Notes: a model not told the origin generated them from the sequence alone. A DNA stretch of 64,000 nucleotides from DYRB01 sp963845265 (GCA_963845265.1 CAWJRN010000027.1:48844-112843); one strand, 5' to 3'; shown: positions 1 to 8,265, numbered from the stretch's first letter. Numbers and translations: made by a program.

Positions 1-2
1 GC

Positions 3-146
3 GGCATCGCCATCAACTTCTTCCTCCAGCGGGACATCCTCGGTGCCGGAGAACAGTTGCGCTTCGAGATCCACCCCGCCGCACTGGATGGTCGCGGCCT
101 CAAGGTCAAGGCCGATCTCTACGACGTGGCGGAGATCGTCCCGTGA
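3..146 (+). CDS. C-terminal end of a YfiR-family (DUF4154) periplasmic protein, cut by the window edge
   Basis: The open frame runs from the window edge to a TGA at 144-146 and gives 47 residues. They contain INFF, a basic stretch, LRFEIHPAAL, GLKVKADLYDVAEIV. This resembles the end of YfiR/DUF4154 proteins, where a conserved Phe-x-Ile-Asn-like strand precedes a final Leu-x-x-x-Ala-x-Ile-Val helix. YfiR proteins are periplasmic and often control a membrane signalling protein encoded beside them. Here the next gene is a sensor kinase whose GTG start overlaps this stop (GTGA), so the two are translationally coupled. The family call rests only on this C-terminal fragment. Confidence 0.6.
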   Translation, partial: GIAINFFLQRDILGAGEQLRFEIHPAALDGRGLKVKADLYDVAEIVP

Positions 147-1537
147 GGCAGCCGCCGTCCATCCGCCGCCGGCTGCTGCTGGCGCTCATGCTGATGACCC
201 TGCTGACGCTCGCCATGGCCACCGGACTTTCGGCGCTCATGGACCTGCGCCTGTTCCGCGACCACATGTTGCGCGATCTGCAGGTGCTGGCCGCGGTGGT
301 GGGCGAGAGTTGCGTCTCCGCCCTGGTCTTCAACAGCAAGGAGAGCGCGGAGCAAAGACTCGCCACGCTGGCGGGCGAGTACCAGATCCGCTCCGCCACG
401 CTGTACGATGCCCAGCACCAACCCTTCGCGCTCTGGCAGCGCTCCCCCTCGGTGCCGCACTCCAACGTCGGCGACGGCATTGAGATTGCGTACCCCCTAC
501 GCTTCGACGAGCGACCTGTCGGCCGCTTGGTGCTCACCGTGCGGCTCGACGAGCTGGAGCGGCAGGCCCGCACCTATGCCTGGCTCGCGGCGGCCGTCGC
601 CCTGCTGACGCTGGCCGTCGCACTGACGACCGCGCTGCGCCTGCAACGACGCATCGCGCGGCCGATTATGGAGCTGGAGGGCGCCGTCCGGGCCGTCTCG
701 GAGCGGGAGGATTTTTCACTGCGGGTACCGGTGCTACGCGCCGAGCGTGAAGTCCATGGCCTAGCTCAGACCTTCAACCGCATGCTGATGCAGATCGAGC
801 AGCGCGAGGCGGCCCTGGGCGAGGCCAACACCGCGCTGCGGCGGCTCGCGAGCGACCTGGCGATGTCGGAGGAGGCCGAGAAGGCCCGCCTAGCCGATGA
901 GCTGCACGACAGCCCGATGCAGAAGCTGGCCCTGGCGCAGATGCAGATCGACGCCGGTGCCGACTGCAACGGGACCGCCGGAATGGATCGGGCGGAGGCG
1001 CAAAAGCAGCTCGCGGCGGGTATTCAACTGATGCGCGAGGCCATCGACGAGTTGCGCACCCTGCAGTTCGAGCTGAGCCCGCCGGTACTGCACCAGCGCG
1101 GCCTCGCCGCCGCCCTGGACTGGCTCGCCGCCGACACCCGTGAGCGTTGGGGCATCGCTTTGACCTGCTCCGTCGCTGCGGACCTGCCGGCCCTCGATCG
1201 TCGCCAGTCCACGGTCCTATTCCGCTGTGCCCGCGAGCTGGTCAACAACCTGATCAAGCATGCCGGTGCCCGTAACGGCACCATCGAGCTCGCGGCGGCC
1301 GAGGAGGTGATAGAGCTCTCGGTCGAGGACGACGGACGTGGCTTCGACCGCATCGAGGGCAACTTGAGCGCGTCCAATGGCTACGGACTCGACAGTATCC
1401 GCGAGCGGCTGGCACTGCTCGGCGGCAACCTCGAGATCCACTCCTCTGCCACCGGATCGCGGCTCATCGTGCGGCTGCCGCTGTCGCCCGACAACCCGGC
1501 GGAGGGTTCGGACAACCCTAAATCGCCCCGGCCGTAG
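143..1537 (+). CDS. Membrane sensor histidine kinase, NarL/UhpB type (CHASE8-like sensor, HAMP, HisKA_3, HATPase)
   Basis: This 464-residue kinase has a transmembrane segment near residues 11-29, a periplasmic sensor region (about 35-145) of the CHASE8 kind, a second transmembrane segment near 147-165, a HAMP linker (about 166-220) and a dimerisation/phosphoacceptor helix with ADELHDSPMQ, the likely phosphorylated histidine being His255. The ATPase domain has a DDGRGFD G1-type box and a GYGLDSIRERL ending typical of HisKA_3 kinases. The GTG start at 143 overlaps the stop of the YfiR-like gene. The LuxR-type regulator 168 bp downstream is the obvious partner. YfiR-like protein, CHASE8 kinase and regulator form a plausible envelope-to-transcription signalling operon; the ligand cannot be read from the sequence. 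Confidence 0.88.
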   Translation: MRQPPSIRRRLLLALMLMTLLTLAMATGLSALMDLRLFRDHMLRDLQVLAAVVGESCVSALVFNSKESAEQRLATLAGEYQIRSATLYDAQHQPFALWQRSPSVPHSNVGDGIEIAYPLRFDERPVGRLVLTVRLDELERQARTYAWLAAAVALLTLAVALTTALRLQRRIARPIMELEGAVRAVSEREDFSLRVPVLRAEREVHGLAQTFNRMLMQIEQREAALGEANTALRRLASDLAMSEEAEKARLADELHDSPMQKLALAQMQIDAGADCNGTAGMDRAEAQKQLAAGIQLMREAIDELRTLQFELSPPVLHQRGLAAALDWLAADTRERWGIALTCSVAADLPALDRRQSTVLFRCARELVNNLIKHAGARNGTIELAAAEEVIELSVEDDGRGFDRIEGNLSASNGYGLDSIRERLALLGGNLEIHSSATGSRLIVRLPLSPDNPAEGSDNPKSPRP

Positions 1538-1563
1538 GGTGGGTCAAGCGAAGCGGACCCACC
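1535..1563 (+). repeat. REP-like palindrome
   Basis: GGTGGGTC at 1538-1545 and GACCCACC at 1556-1563 form a perfect 8-bp stem around a 10-base loop AAGCGAAGCG, preceded by GTAG. It lies between kinase and regulator. The same architecture (short G/C stem, loop rich in AGCGAAGC) recurs at 3523, 25048 and 59946, and broken REP-associated transposases lie in the last 13 kb of the window. Confidence 0.65.
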
Positions 1564-1705
1564 AAACCCGCCATTGCGGTTGAGCGACCTGCATCCAAAG
1601 GGGCATGGTCGTATGATGGCAACGACCGCAACCCGCCGAGGCGGCGGATCACCACGCGACCGGAGCCGCCCGCGAGCGCGTCGACCCACCGACCACGAAC
1701 TGCCA

Positions 1706-2344
1706 ATGCCACTGACCTTTCTGCTCTGCGACGATCACGCCCTGTTTCGCGAAGGGCTGGCGGCGTTGCTCGCACGGCAACCAGGCATGCGGGTCATTGC
1801 CCAGGCCGAAAACGGCGACGAGGCGGTGCGCCTTGCGGGCGAGCTCAAGCCCGACCTGGCCGTGCTCGACGTGGCCATGCCCGGGATGAGCGGCGTCGAT
1901 GCCGCCGCGCAAATCCGAGATGTCTCCCCCCAGACCCGCATCATCGCGCTGTCCATGTACGGCGATGCCCACTACCGCCAGCGCATGCTCGACGCCGGCG
2001 CCGGCGCCTACGTGCTGAAGAACGATGCCAGCGCCGAGTTGCTGGCGGCGGTGGATGCCGTGCTGCGGGGCGAAACCTACCTCAGCCCGACGCTACGCGA
2101 CCGAGCGGCCCCGCAACCCCAGCGCAGCGTCGACATCGACATGAACAAACTCACGCCGCGCGAACACGACGTCTTCCGTCTGCTGGCCCTTGGTCGCCGC
2201 ACCAGGGATATTGCCGATGCCCTCGGCATCAGTGTCAAGACGGTGGAGACCTACCGCAGTCACATCATGCTCAAGCTCGGCGTCGACAACCTCGCGCAAC
2301 TGGTCAAGGTCGCCATCCGTGCCGGTATCGTCAGCATCGACTGA
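1706..2344 (+). CDS. Response regulator, NarL/FixJ type (REC + LuxR HTH)
   Basis: The 212-residue protein begins MPLTFLLCDDH; ATG 1706 was chosen because the receiver domain starts immediately there, and the longer upstream frame is unrelated low-complexity sequence. The receiver has the acidic pair DD at 9-10, the phosphoacceptor Asp55 in AVLDVAMPG and the conserved Lys in VLKND near 106. The C-terminal LuxR helix-turn-helix contains LTPREHDVFRLL, GRRTRDIADALGISVKTVETYRSHIMLKLG. It is the expected output partner of the kinase ending at 1537, binding DNA when phosphorylated. Targets are unknown. Confidence 0.93.
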   Translation: MPLTFLLCDDHALFREGLAALLARQPGMRVIAQAENGDEAVRLAGELKPDLAVLDVAMPGMSGVDAAAQIRDVSPQTRIIALSMYGDAHYRQRMLDAGAGAYVLKNDASAELLAAVDAVLRGETYLSPTLRDRAAPQPQRSVDIDMNKLTPREHDVFRLLALGRRTRDIADALGISVKTVETYRSHIMLKLGVDNLAQLVKVAIRAGIVSID

Positions 2345-2847
2345 GGGGCTGCCTGTGCCCGTGCAGTTTGGCGCACCGCTGCGAAGGGCGGACTGCCAGG
2401 GGAGGCCGCGTCGAGGGTCGAGCGGACTCCGACGTTTCGAGCGCGCTGAAAGTACGTAGGCCGTGTGGCCGGCCTCTAAACCACCCCCGCATCGCGCTGA
2501 TCGGGATTTCCCCTAAGGGATTCCCTGACGCCTTTTCCCGACTCCGCTTCCTGATTGTTCACCTCGGGCACCTCTCCTAGACTCACGCTCTCTGGAGGTA
2601 TCGACGCATCGGCGTGCGAAATAGAGTGCTGATCCCTATGACCGACAGGGTGGGAACAGGCAACGTCGTCGCCGCGATACCTGCAAAGGGAGAAAGGGGG
2701 TCAATACCCTCTTGGGCCATCGTTTGTCGGATTAACGTGGTTGACCCCATTCCGTAACAGCACGGCGGCGAACCAGCCAGGCGGTCAAGCCAATAGCCCG
2801 AACCACGGCTCAATAGACACCCCACTCACTTGTACAGGAGATCGACA
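2345..2847. other. Intergenic region, 503 bp, no gene seen
   Basis: No frame here shows a recognisable protein. A short direct repeat GGGATTTCCC / GGGATTCCC lies around 2500-2525. The last part should carry the promoter of the small secreted protein that follows, but no clear -35/-10 pair was identified. Confidence 0.5.
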
Positions 2848-3183
2848 ATGCACATGTCAAAACTCATCCTCGGCACAGCTGCCGCTGTCGTGTTTGCATC
2901 CGCGGTTTCGGCCGCGGGACTCACAGCGAGCGAGAGCATGAGCTGCAAACTCACCAATGTCGCAAAGGATACAGTGCTCTATAACGGCGAATGTACCGTC
3001 ACTCAGGAGGTCACCGGGACCTCGAATATCTACACGGTCAAGATGGGATCTGGAGAGCCCTTCCTGTTCGCGACCTCCGACGGGAAGACCTGGATGCACG
3101 GCCCAGAGGAGGTCCAATTCAGGGATCTGGGCAAAGGCGGCATCTTCAAGTGGTCGGATTTCGCACTCGCTGTCGCGGAGTAA
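2848..3183 (+). CDS. Small secreted protein of unknown function (111 aa)
   Basis: ATG 2848 is preceded by AGGAG at 2836-2840 with good spacing. Residues 1-23 form a signal peptide ending in a VSAAG-like site. The mature part has two cysteines (MSCKL and GECTV) that could form a disulfide, a TVKMGSGEPFLFATSDGKTW stretch and an aromatic C-terminal segment FKWSDFALAV. The alternating hydrophobic pattern suggests a small beta-rich periplasmic fold. Not recognised as a named family. An alternative start two codons later (MSK) would not change the signal peptide. Confidence 0.75.
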   Translation: MHMSKLILGTAAAVVFASAVSAAGLTASESMSCKLTNVAKDTVLYNGECTVTQEVTGTSNIYTVKMGSGEPFLFATSDGKTWMHGPEEVQFRDLGKGGIFKWSDFALAVAE

Positions 3184-3220
3184 ACTAACGCTAGACAAAA
3201 GCGGTCGGATCCGCAGGGCG

Positions 3221-3449
3221 AAAGGGGTCTGACCCGAATGGCGCTTAGTTAAGCGGAAGGGCTGTACAATCAGTTGGTTAGGATTCTACGGGGAAGCAGC
3301 CGGATGAAGAGACTGGGATCTTCCACCCGGCTTTAGCGGATTCAAGCCGTTTGGCCCGCGTTTTCCGTTGAATTAGGGATATCGTAACCAACTATTTTTT
3401 CATGCCTAACCCGTTAACTAAGCGCCATTCGGGTCAGATCCCTTTTTTT
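3221..3449. mobile_element. MITE-like non-autonomous element, copy 1, with 32-bp terminal inverted repeats
   Basis: The left end (3221-3252, AAAGGGGTCTGACCCGAATG...) and right end (3414-3445) are inverted repeats of 32 bp with a single difference. Inside them a second pair, GTTGGTTA and TAACCAAC, is also inverted. The element is about 225 bp and contains no open frame of note. A relative with the same ends lies at 27244-27474. Size, ends and lack of coding capacity are those of a miniature inverted-repeat element moved in trans; no matching transposase is present in the window. Confidence 0.7.
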
Positions 3450-3522
3450 GATCGGTAGGCGGAGAAGCTTGCTATCGGAGCGCGCCTTGCAGCGTCCACA
3501 CCAACATTGCGAATGGCGGCGC

Positions 3523-3548
3523 GGTGGAACCGCTTCGCTTGTTCCACC
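3523..3548 (-). repeat. REP-like palindrome
   Basis: GGTGGAAC (3523-3530) and GTTCCACC (3541-3548) form a perfect 8-bp stem with loop CGCTTCGCTT, the reverse complement of the AAGCGAAGCG-type loop of the REP at 1535. It sits just upstream of the membrane protein starting at 3596. Confidence 0.6.
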
Positions 3549-3595
3549 CTACGCAGGTTGCGTTTCAGCGCGTTCCGACAGTCCCGGTGATCCCC

Positions 3596-4009
3596 ATGAA
3601 GCTCGATAAGCCCGCGCTCGCAATCGCCGCCGGATTCTTCCTGCTCTGGCTCTGCGTCCTCTACGCGGGCGCGGATCACCCACCCCCACTTGGATTTGTA
3701 TGGCTCGTACTGCTCGATCTGATTGCGTCCGGATTGCTCTACCTGCGGGTCCGGACCTACGCCGATTGGCATGCCGTCCGCCGACCCCACAGGGTTCTTC
3801 TAGTGCTACGCGACGGCGCCCTCACGGGGCTCGCCGTTGGAACGGCAACCCTGTTGTTTTCGGTCGCGAGGCTGGGGAGTGTGGTCGCCACGGGCTGGGA
3901 GCCCGTCCTCATCTGGCTCATCGTCCTGGCCCTGGTGGGCACCCTCACCTCAGCGGTCGTATATGCCGTCATTTCACTGGCGTGGGGGCGTGGCCTAAGC
4001 AGCACCTAG
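3596..4009 (+). CDS. Small integral membrane protein, unknown function (137 aa)
   Basis: ATG 3596 begins MKLDKPALAIAAGFFLLW. Four hydrophobic helices can be seen, near residues 7-23, 33-51, 74-95 and 105-128, separated by short charged loops (RVRTYADWHAVRRPHR). There is no cysteine cluster, histidine motif or enzymatic signature. The longer upstream frame runs through the REP element and is not credible. It sits alone between the mobile-element region and the small-lipoprotein genes. Unknown family. Confidence 0.7.
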   Translation: MKLDKPALAIAAGFFLLWLCVLYAGADHPPPLGFVWLVLLDLIASGLLYLRVRTYADWHAVRRPHRVLLVLRDGALTGLAVGTATLLFSVARLGSVVATGWEPVLIWLIVLALVGTLTSAVVYAVISLAWGRGLSST

Positions 4010-4111
4010 CGAGAACGAGCGTCAGACCCCGTTTTCCCCTTCCTGCACTACGGCGAAATTGGGCGCCGCCGAATCAAAGTCGCCCTACCTTTAACGACGG
4101 TTTCCAAACAC

Positions 4112-4432
4112 ATGAACAACCTCACCAAGATCACCGCCGCGGCGCTGGCGGCCCTCACCCTGTCGGCCTGCGTCACGGAGGAGAAGATGTCCCGCTCCGA
4201 GCCGGCTCTTCGCGACGCGACAAGCGCCGCCGAAAGCGCCTGCATGTCGTCCGTCAATAGCAACTACGGCGGCAACGTGCGCGAGCTTCGCGTGGTCAGC
4301 TCCGAGTTCTCCCAGGCCAACTCCACGGTCATGGTGGACGCGGTTGGGGTGCGGGGCGGACAGGCGACGGAGCGCTGGCGCTGCCTCTCCTCCAACGAAG
4401 GGCAGGTCGCGGAGCTGCGCGTCGTCGAGTAA
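4112..4432 (+). CDS. Small lipoprotein, paralogue of the next gene's C-terminal domain
   Basis: This 106-residue protein has a lipobox LSAC at residues 17-20, so it should be a lipid-anchored envelope protein. The mature domain contains ACMSSVNSNYGG, VVSSEFSQANSTVMVDAVGV, RGGQATERWRCLSSN and ends ELRVVE. Two cysteines in the mature domain are positioned to pair. The following gene carries the same domain at its C-terminus with most positions conserved, so the two arose by local duplication. The domain is known to me only as a recurrent secreted domain of unknown role in gammaproteobacteria. Confidence 0.82.
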   Translation: MNNLTKITAAALAALTLSACVTEEKMSRSEPALRDATSAAESACMSSVNSNYGGNVRELRVVSSEFSQANSTVMVDAVGVRGGQATERWRCLSSNEGQVAELRVVE

Positions 4433-4481
4433 CCAATTGTTAGGGTCAGTGCTTGACCAGTCTTTCCAAGAGAGAAATCAC

Positions 4482-5021
4482 ATGAAGCTATTGGCATCTT
4501 ACAAGTCCCAGGCCGCCGCGGTTGCGGCGACGGCCTTGTTGCTTGGTTTCGCATCGGTTGCCGCGAAGACCCCTGGCGACGTGGCCGATCTGGTCGGGGC
4601 GCGCGGCGCGGGCGGCGAGACGGAACTTGGCAACCGCGGATATACCTACGTGACCATGACCCACGGCGTCCAGTATTGGTGGAACGTCGAGAGCAAGGCG
4701 TGCGTCGGGATCAAGGTTGCAGAGGGGCGTTACAAGTCCGTCTCCGCGGCGAACGCATCCCACTGCCATCAGAGCGCGAAAGCGGAAAGCAGTGCGCCGC
4801 GTCAGGCCACGAGCGCCGCCGAAACCGCCTGCATGACCGCCGTTAACGGAAACTACGGCGGCAAGGTCGATGACCTGAAGGTGATCCGCTCCGAGTACTC
4901 CGAGGCCAACTCCGAGGTGGTGCTGGACGCCGTGGGCGTGCGAGGCGGACCGACGACGGAACGCTGGCGCTGCCTCTCCTCGAACAGCGGCAAGGTCGAG
5001 GACCTGCGCGTCGTCGAGTAA
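4482..5021 (+). CDS. Secreted protein with the same C-terminal domain as the preceding lipoprotein
   Basis: ATG 4482 follows AGAGAAATCAC and starts a 179-residue protein with a signal peptide (about residues 1-30, ending VAAKT). The N-terminal half (GYTYVTMTHGVQYWWNVES, ACVGIKVAEGRYKSV) is a small domain with paired cysteines often seen in secreted proteins of this kind. The C-terminal half (from about 105) repeats the domain of the gene at 4112: ACMTAVNGNYGGKVDDLKV, SEYSEANSEVVLDAVGV, ERWRCLSSN, LRVVE. The two genes are 49 bp apart and probably cotranscribed. Function unknown, periplasmic location likely. Confidence 0.82.
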   Translation: MKLLASYKSQAAAVAATALLLGFASVAAKTPGDVADLVGARGAGGETELGNRGYTYVTMTHGVQYWWNVESKACVGIKVAEGRYKSVSAANASHCHQSAKAESSAPRQATSAAETACMTAVNGNYGGKVDDLKVIRSEYSEANSEVVLDAVGVRGGPTTERWRCLSSNSGKVEDLRVVE

Positions 5022-5097
5022 TGCTGTTCAAGAACGATGTCTGCAGGTGGGCCGGCGAGCAAATCGGCATCCAATAACGGCGAGCGGGGAGCTCGAT

Positions 5098-5367
5098 TTG
5101 GACGTCACCAGCCTGGTCGTCGGCCTGCTGATGAGCCTTGTGCTCATCGGCGCCGTCGCCGGCTGGCTCGGCGGGCGGCTGATGCGCGGTGGTGGCTTTG
5201 GCCTACCTGGCAACGTCGCCCTCGGCGTGACCGGTGCCTTTGCCGGTGGGTTCCTGTTCGGGCTGGCCCCCCTCAACGTCGAGGACGGGCTGATCGGCGC
5301 CCCATTCGCCGCCGCCGCCGGCGCGGCAGTCTTCATCTACATTGGCGGCCTGATTAGGAAGGCCTGA
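5098..5367 (+). CDS. GlsB/YeaQ/YmgE-type membrane protein, first copy
   Basis: I chose the TTG at 5098, preceded by GGGGAG at 5087-5091, because the protein then starts LDVTSLVVGLLMSLVLIGAVAGWL and aligns with the second copy at 7957. It gives 89 residues with three transmembrane helices and the glycine-rich hallmark GWLGGRLMRGGGFGLPGN and GAFAGGFLFGL. Members are small inner-membrane proteins linked to general or envelope stress, with no known catalytic activity. An upstream GTG at 5047 would add 17 residues lacking family similarity. Confidence 0.82.
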   Translation: MDVTSLVVGLLMSLVLIGAVAGWLGGRLMRGGGFGLPGNVALGVTGAFAGGFLFGLAPLNVEDGLIGAPFAAAAGAAVFIYIGGLIRKA

Positions 5368-5628
5368 TTGGACCCAACAACTACCTCCGAGCCGCCGCGC
5401 AATTTCGATAGGTGTTCACAAGTATGATGCGACTCGCGCCAATACTTGCACAATCCATGAATGTTCCGTCCGGCCAACCATGCTTGCTTGAATTTCTAGA
5501 ATGCGGCGCAATGATTGCCCGTGGTAACTCGGGTCAATCTGACAGGTAATTCCGATAGTGAAAGTCGATTTCGATACCGCAGCCGGTATCCAAGACGGTA
5601 TTCCAACCTGAACCAGGAGGTCTGCACC

Positions 5629-6384
5629 ATGAAGCGACTCGCGCTAATGATCCTTTCTACCCTGTTCGTCTCCACCCCGCTCTGGGCGGGGGATATCCGC
5701 ACCGAGCGTGTGCATTTCCAACGGGGCGCGACCAGCGCCGTGGTCGAGGCCTCGATCACTGGGTACGAGACCGTGGACTATCTTCTGGGCGCCCGCAAGG
5801 GGCAGAGCATGAACGTGAGCATGGCGACGGACAACGGCGCGAATTACTTCAACATCCTCGCCCCGGATGAGAATGAGGTCGCCATGTTCAACGGCTCGGT
5901 TGCCGAGAATCAGTACGAGGGCAAACTCCCCGAGAGCGGCGATTACAAGGTCCGGGTCTATCTGATGCGCAGCGCTGCGCGACGCAGTGAGAAGGCGAAC
6001 TACCGCCTGGAGATGATCGTTAGCGGCGGTGGGCAGGCTGCCCCCACCAAGCCGAGCGAACCCGAGACCCGCACCGAACGGGTTCAATTCAAGCACGGAG
6101 AAACCAAGGACATCGTCAGCGGCCGGCTCCGCGGCGGCGAATCGACGCGCTATCTGCTGCGCGCCCGCGAGGGCCAGTTCCTCACCGTGAGCCTGCTGCC
6201 GAGCGACGCCCAGACCCACTTCAATATCTTCGTCCCCGGCGGCAAGATGCTCTACGAGTCCACGGGGGCGGGCAACCAGTATCGTGGCCAGCTCTATCTG
6301 AGCGGGGACCATGTAGTGGAGGTGTATGACCTGGGTACGGACGGCTCGGTCTCGGACTATGAAGTCGAATTCGTCATCGAATAG
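5629..6384 (+). CDS. Secreted protein with two tandem PliG/PPC-like domains
   Basis: ATG 5629 has an excellent AGGAGG at 5615-5620. The 251-residue product has a signal peptide ending WAGD at about residue 20. Two domains of about 105 residues follow, near 22-130 and 145-250. Each opens with TERV-x-F-x-x-G and contains YLLGARKGQ or YLLRAREGQ, an FNI strand, NQY-x-G and SGDYKVRVY or SGDHVVEVY. This pattern matches the beta-sandwich of pre-peptidase C-terminal-like domains and the periplasmic g-type lysozyme inhibitor PliG. The neighbour at 6469 carries an LprI-type lysozyme-inhibitor domain, which makes a role against host or phage muramidases plausible but unproven. Confidence 0.75.
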   Translation: MKRLALMILSTLFVSTPLWAGDIRTERVHFQRGATSAVVEASITGYETVDYLLGARKGQSMNVSMATDNGANYFNILAPDENEVAMFNGSVAENQYEGKLPESGDYKVRVYLMRSAARRSEKANYRLEMIVSGGGQAAPTKPSEPETRTERVQFKHGETKDIVSGRLRGGESTRYLLRAREGQFLTVSLLPSDAQTHFNIFVPGGKMLYESTGAGNQYRGQLYLSGDHVVEVYDLGTDGSVSDYEVEFVIE

Positions 6385-6468
6385 TCGCGCCCGGCATTTT
6401 TGGGCCAATCCAATCGCATCCTCCGTCCCGTTCCGCGGGGCCTTTTCCAACCAGCCTAGAGATCATCG

Positions 6469-6810
6469 ATGCTCAACACCAAGCGCCTTTCATCCTACGC
6501 ACTCACCGCCGGGCTTTGCTTGGGTGCCGCAAGCACCTGGGCTGCCTCGCCCAGCTTCAACTGTGCCAAGGCCACCCACGAGGTGGAGAAGCTGATCTGC
6601 AACGACGCGGATCTGGCGAAGCTCGACCGCAGCCTATCCAGCCTATACAGCACCCTGCTGAAACATACCCCGGCGAGTCAGCAGAAGGGGCTCAAGACCG
6701 AGCAGCGCGGCTGGGTCAAGGGCCGGGATGACTGCTGGAAGAGCGACGACATGCGCGGCTGCGTGGCCAGTGAGTATCGGTCACGCATCGACGAACTCAA
6801 GGACCGCTGA
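6469..6810 (+). CDS. Secreted LprI/DUF1311-domain protein (lysozyme inhibitor-like)
   Basis: The 113-residue protein has a signal peptide to about residue 25 (STWAAS). The mature domain shows FNCAKATHEVEKLIC, then DADLAKLDRSLSSLYS, then LKTEQRGWVKGRDDCW and RGCVASEYRSRIDEL. Four cysteines and the D-x-x-L-A-x-L-D plus Q-R-x-W signature are those of DUF1311/LprI N-terminal domains, which include mycobacterial LprI, a lysozyme inhibitor. It ends 8 bp before the next start and so is likely in an operon with the SurA-like gene. Confidence 0.85.
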   Translation: MLNTKRLSSYALTAGLCLGAASTWAASPSFNCAKATHEVEKLICNDADLAKLDRSLSSLYSTLLKHTPASQQKGLKTEQRGWVKGRDDCWKSDDMRGCVASEYRSRIDELKDR

Positions 6811-6818
6811 TACTTCCG

Positions 6819-7574
6819 ATGGCGAAAAACCTGACGCGCCCGCGTGACCGATGGGCTCGATGGACTGCCCTCGCCACGCTCGGCCTGGCCTGCGCCTCAT
6901 GCTTCTCTCAGGCCCAAACGATCGAAGGCGAGCCGGACGCACCTTTGGCCGCGAGGGTCTTGGGAGTCGAGGTCCATGCCAGCGACCCGGAGGAGGTGCG
7001 GTATTGGATCCTCCGCAAGCTGACTGACCGATATGCCGCTGAGAAGGGCATCGAGGTGACGCAGGGCGAAATCGATGCCTACCTCGACGGCATGGCACGG
7101 ATCGCCGCGGAGGATCGCAGGCAGCGAGAGGCGCGTCGGGAGGAGATCGAAGGGCGGCTGGCAACCCCTGGTCTGGGCGATGCGGACCGTAAGGCCGTGT
7201 CCTCGGAGCTCGACTCGTTGGACCAGCTCCAGCAGAGCCTCGATGATCTGTCCAGCGGCGATAGTGAGGATGCCGAAAAGACACGGCAGACGCGGCGAAC
7301 CATCGCGGCCGCCTTCATCCGGCAATGGAAGCTCAACCAGGCGCTCTACCAGCAATACGGCGGGCGGATCATCGTCCAGCAGGGCGGCCCGGAGCCGCTG
7401 GATGCGTACCGAACCTTCCTCGGGGACGAGCAACGACATGGCGCCTTCGAGTTCCTCGACAGATCGCTGGAAGCGGCCTTTTGGCGGTACTACCTCACCG
7501 ACTCCATGCACTCCTTCTACCCACCCGGCAGCAAGGAGGAACGGCAGGCCTTTCAGACCCCGTGGTGGCAATGA
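6819..7574 (+). CDS. Exported SurA-N-like protein, probable periplasmic chaperone-type
   Basis: The 251-residue product has an N-terminal hydrophobic segment (about 15-32) with ACASCFSQAQ, so cleavage by signal peptidase I or a lipoprotein form are both possible. After this, ARVLGVEVHASDPEEVRYWILRK, AAEKGIEVTQGEIDAYLDGM resembles the SurA/PpiD N-terminal chaperone domain, in which a short strand precedes helices that grip unfolded outer-membrane proteins. The middle (about 85-150) is highly charged and probably a helical coiled region. No parvulin domain follows. The start is 8 bp after the preceding stop. Function inferred only from the N-terminal similarity. Confidence 0.65.
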   Translation: MAKNLTRPRDRWARWTALATLGLACASCFSQAQTIEGEPDAPLAARVLGVEVHASDPEEVRYWILRKLTDRYAAEKGIEVTQGEIDAYLDGMARIAAEDRRQREARREEIEGRLATPGLGDADRKAVSSELDSLDQLQQSLDDLSSGDSEDAEKTRQTRRTIAAAFIRQWKLNQALYQQYGGRIIVQQGGPEPLDAYRTFLGDEQRHGAFEFLDRSLEAAFWRYYLTDSMHSFYPPGSKEERQAFQTPWWQ

Positions 7575-7720
7575 CCAATCGCGTTTGGGACCGGTTCGAC
7601 GATATACATGCTCCGGCTTTGACCGGCAGCCCTCCCTCGCCCGACCTGGCCCCGCCTACAACAGTGTTTCGCGTCCACTTGAAGCGGTCTATTTCTCAGT
7701 CACAAATCCGGAGCGAACCA

Positions 7721-7936
7721 ATGAACCTTTTCAAGCACAACATAGGCAAGACTGACCGCATCGTACGCGTGGTCTTGGGCGCGCTCCTCATTGGGAACGT
7801 CTTCTTCGCCCTGCAACACCCGATCGGCTGGATCGGCGTCATCCTGATCGTGACCGGCATTGCTGGCATCTGTCCACTTTACTCGGTACTCGGCTTCAAC
7901 ACGAAGTCCGCCGCCGAGAAGGTTGGCCTCAAGTAA
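7721..7936 (+). CDS. DUF2892/YgaP-like small inner-membrane protein
   Basis: ATG 7721, with GGAGCG upstream at 7710-7715, starts a 71-residue protein: MNLFKHNIGKTDRIVRVVLG, two hydrophobic helices and GIAGICPLYSVLGFNT. The N-x-G-x-x-D-R-x-x-R start and the CPLY segment are diagnostic of DUF2892, known as a stand-alone protein or as the membrane part of rhodanese YgaP. Function is unclear. It is 20 bp upstream of the second GlsB-like gene and likely cotranscribed. Confidence 0.9.
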   Translation: MNLFKHNIGKTDRIVRVVLGALLIGNVFFALQHPIGWIGVILIVTGIAGICPLYSVLGFNTKSAAEKVGLK

Positions 7937-7956
7937 CCAAGAGAAAGGAAATAACC

Positions 7957-8211
7957 ATGGAACCAACCAGCATCATCGTCTTTCTGCTCATCGGTGCCGT
8001 GGCCGGCTGGCTTGCGGGGCTGCTCATGCGGGGCGGCGGCTTCGGCCTGCTCGGCAACATCGTCGTTGGTGTCGTCGGTGCCGTCCTCGGCGGGTTCCTG
8101 TTCGGCCTGCTCGGCATCTCCACCGGTGGTGGGCTGGTCGGCTCACTCATTACCGCGGTGGCAGGTGCCGCGGTTCTGCTCTTCATCGTGGGTTTGGTCA
8201 AGAAGGCCTGA
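7957..8211 (+). CDS. GlsB/YeaQ/YmgE-type membrane protein, second copy
   Basis: The 84-residue product (MEPTSIIVFLLIGAVAGWLA, GLLMRGGGFGLLGNIVVGVV, GAVLGGFLFGLLGI, LLFIVGLVKKA) has three transmembrane helices and the complete glycine-rich family signature. AGAAAGGAAATAACC before the ATG is a strong ribosome binding site. It is clearly related to the gene at 5098, and a scrap of a third copy lies at 9031-9072. Small membrane proteins of this family are usually stress induced. Confidence 0.92.
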   Translation: MEPTSIIVFLLIGAVAGWLAGLLMRGGGFGLLGNIVVGVVGAVLGGFLFGLLGISTGGGLVGSLITAVAGAAVLLFIVGLVKKA

Positions 8212-8265
8212 TACGAGCGTTCCCTTAACTGTTTTCAACTGTGCTTACACTGGAGTCAAACGACG

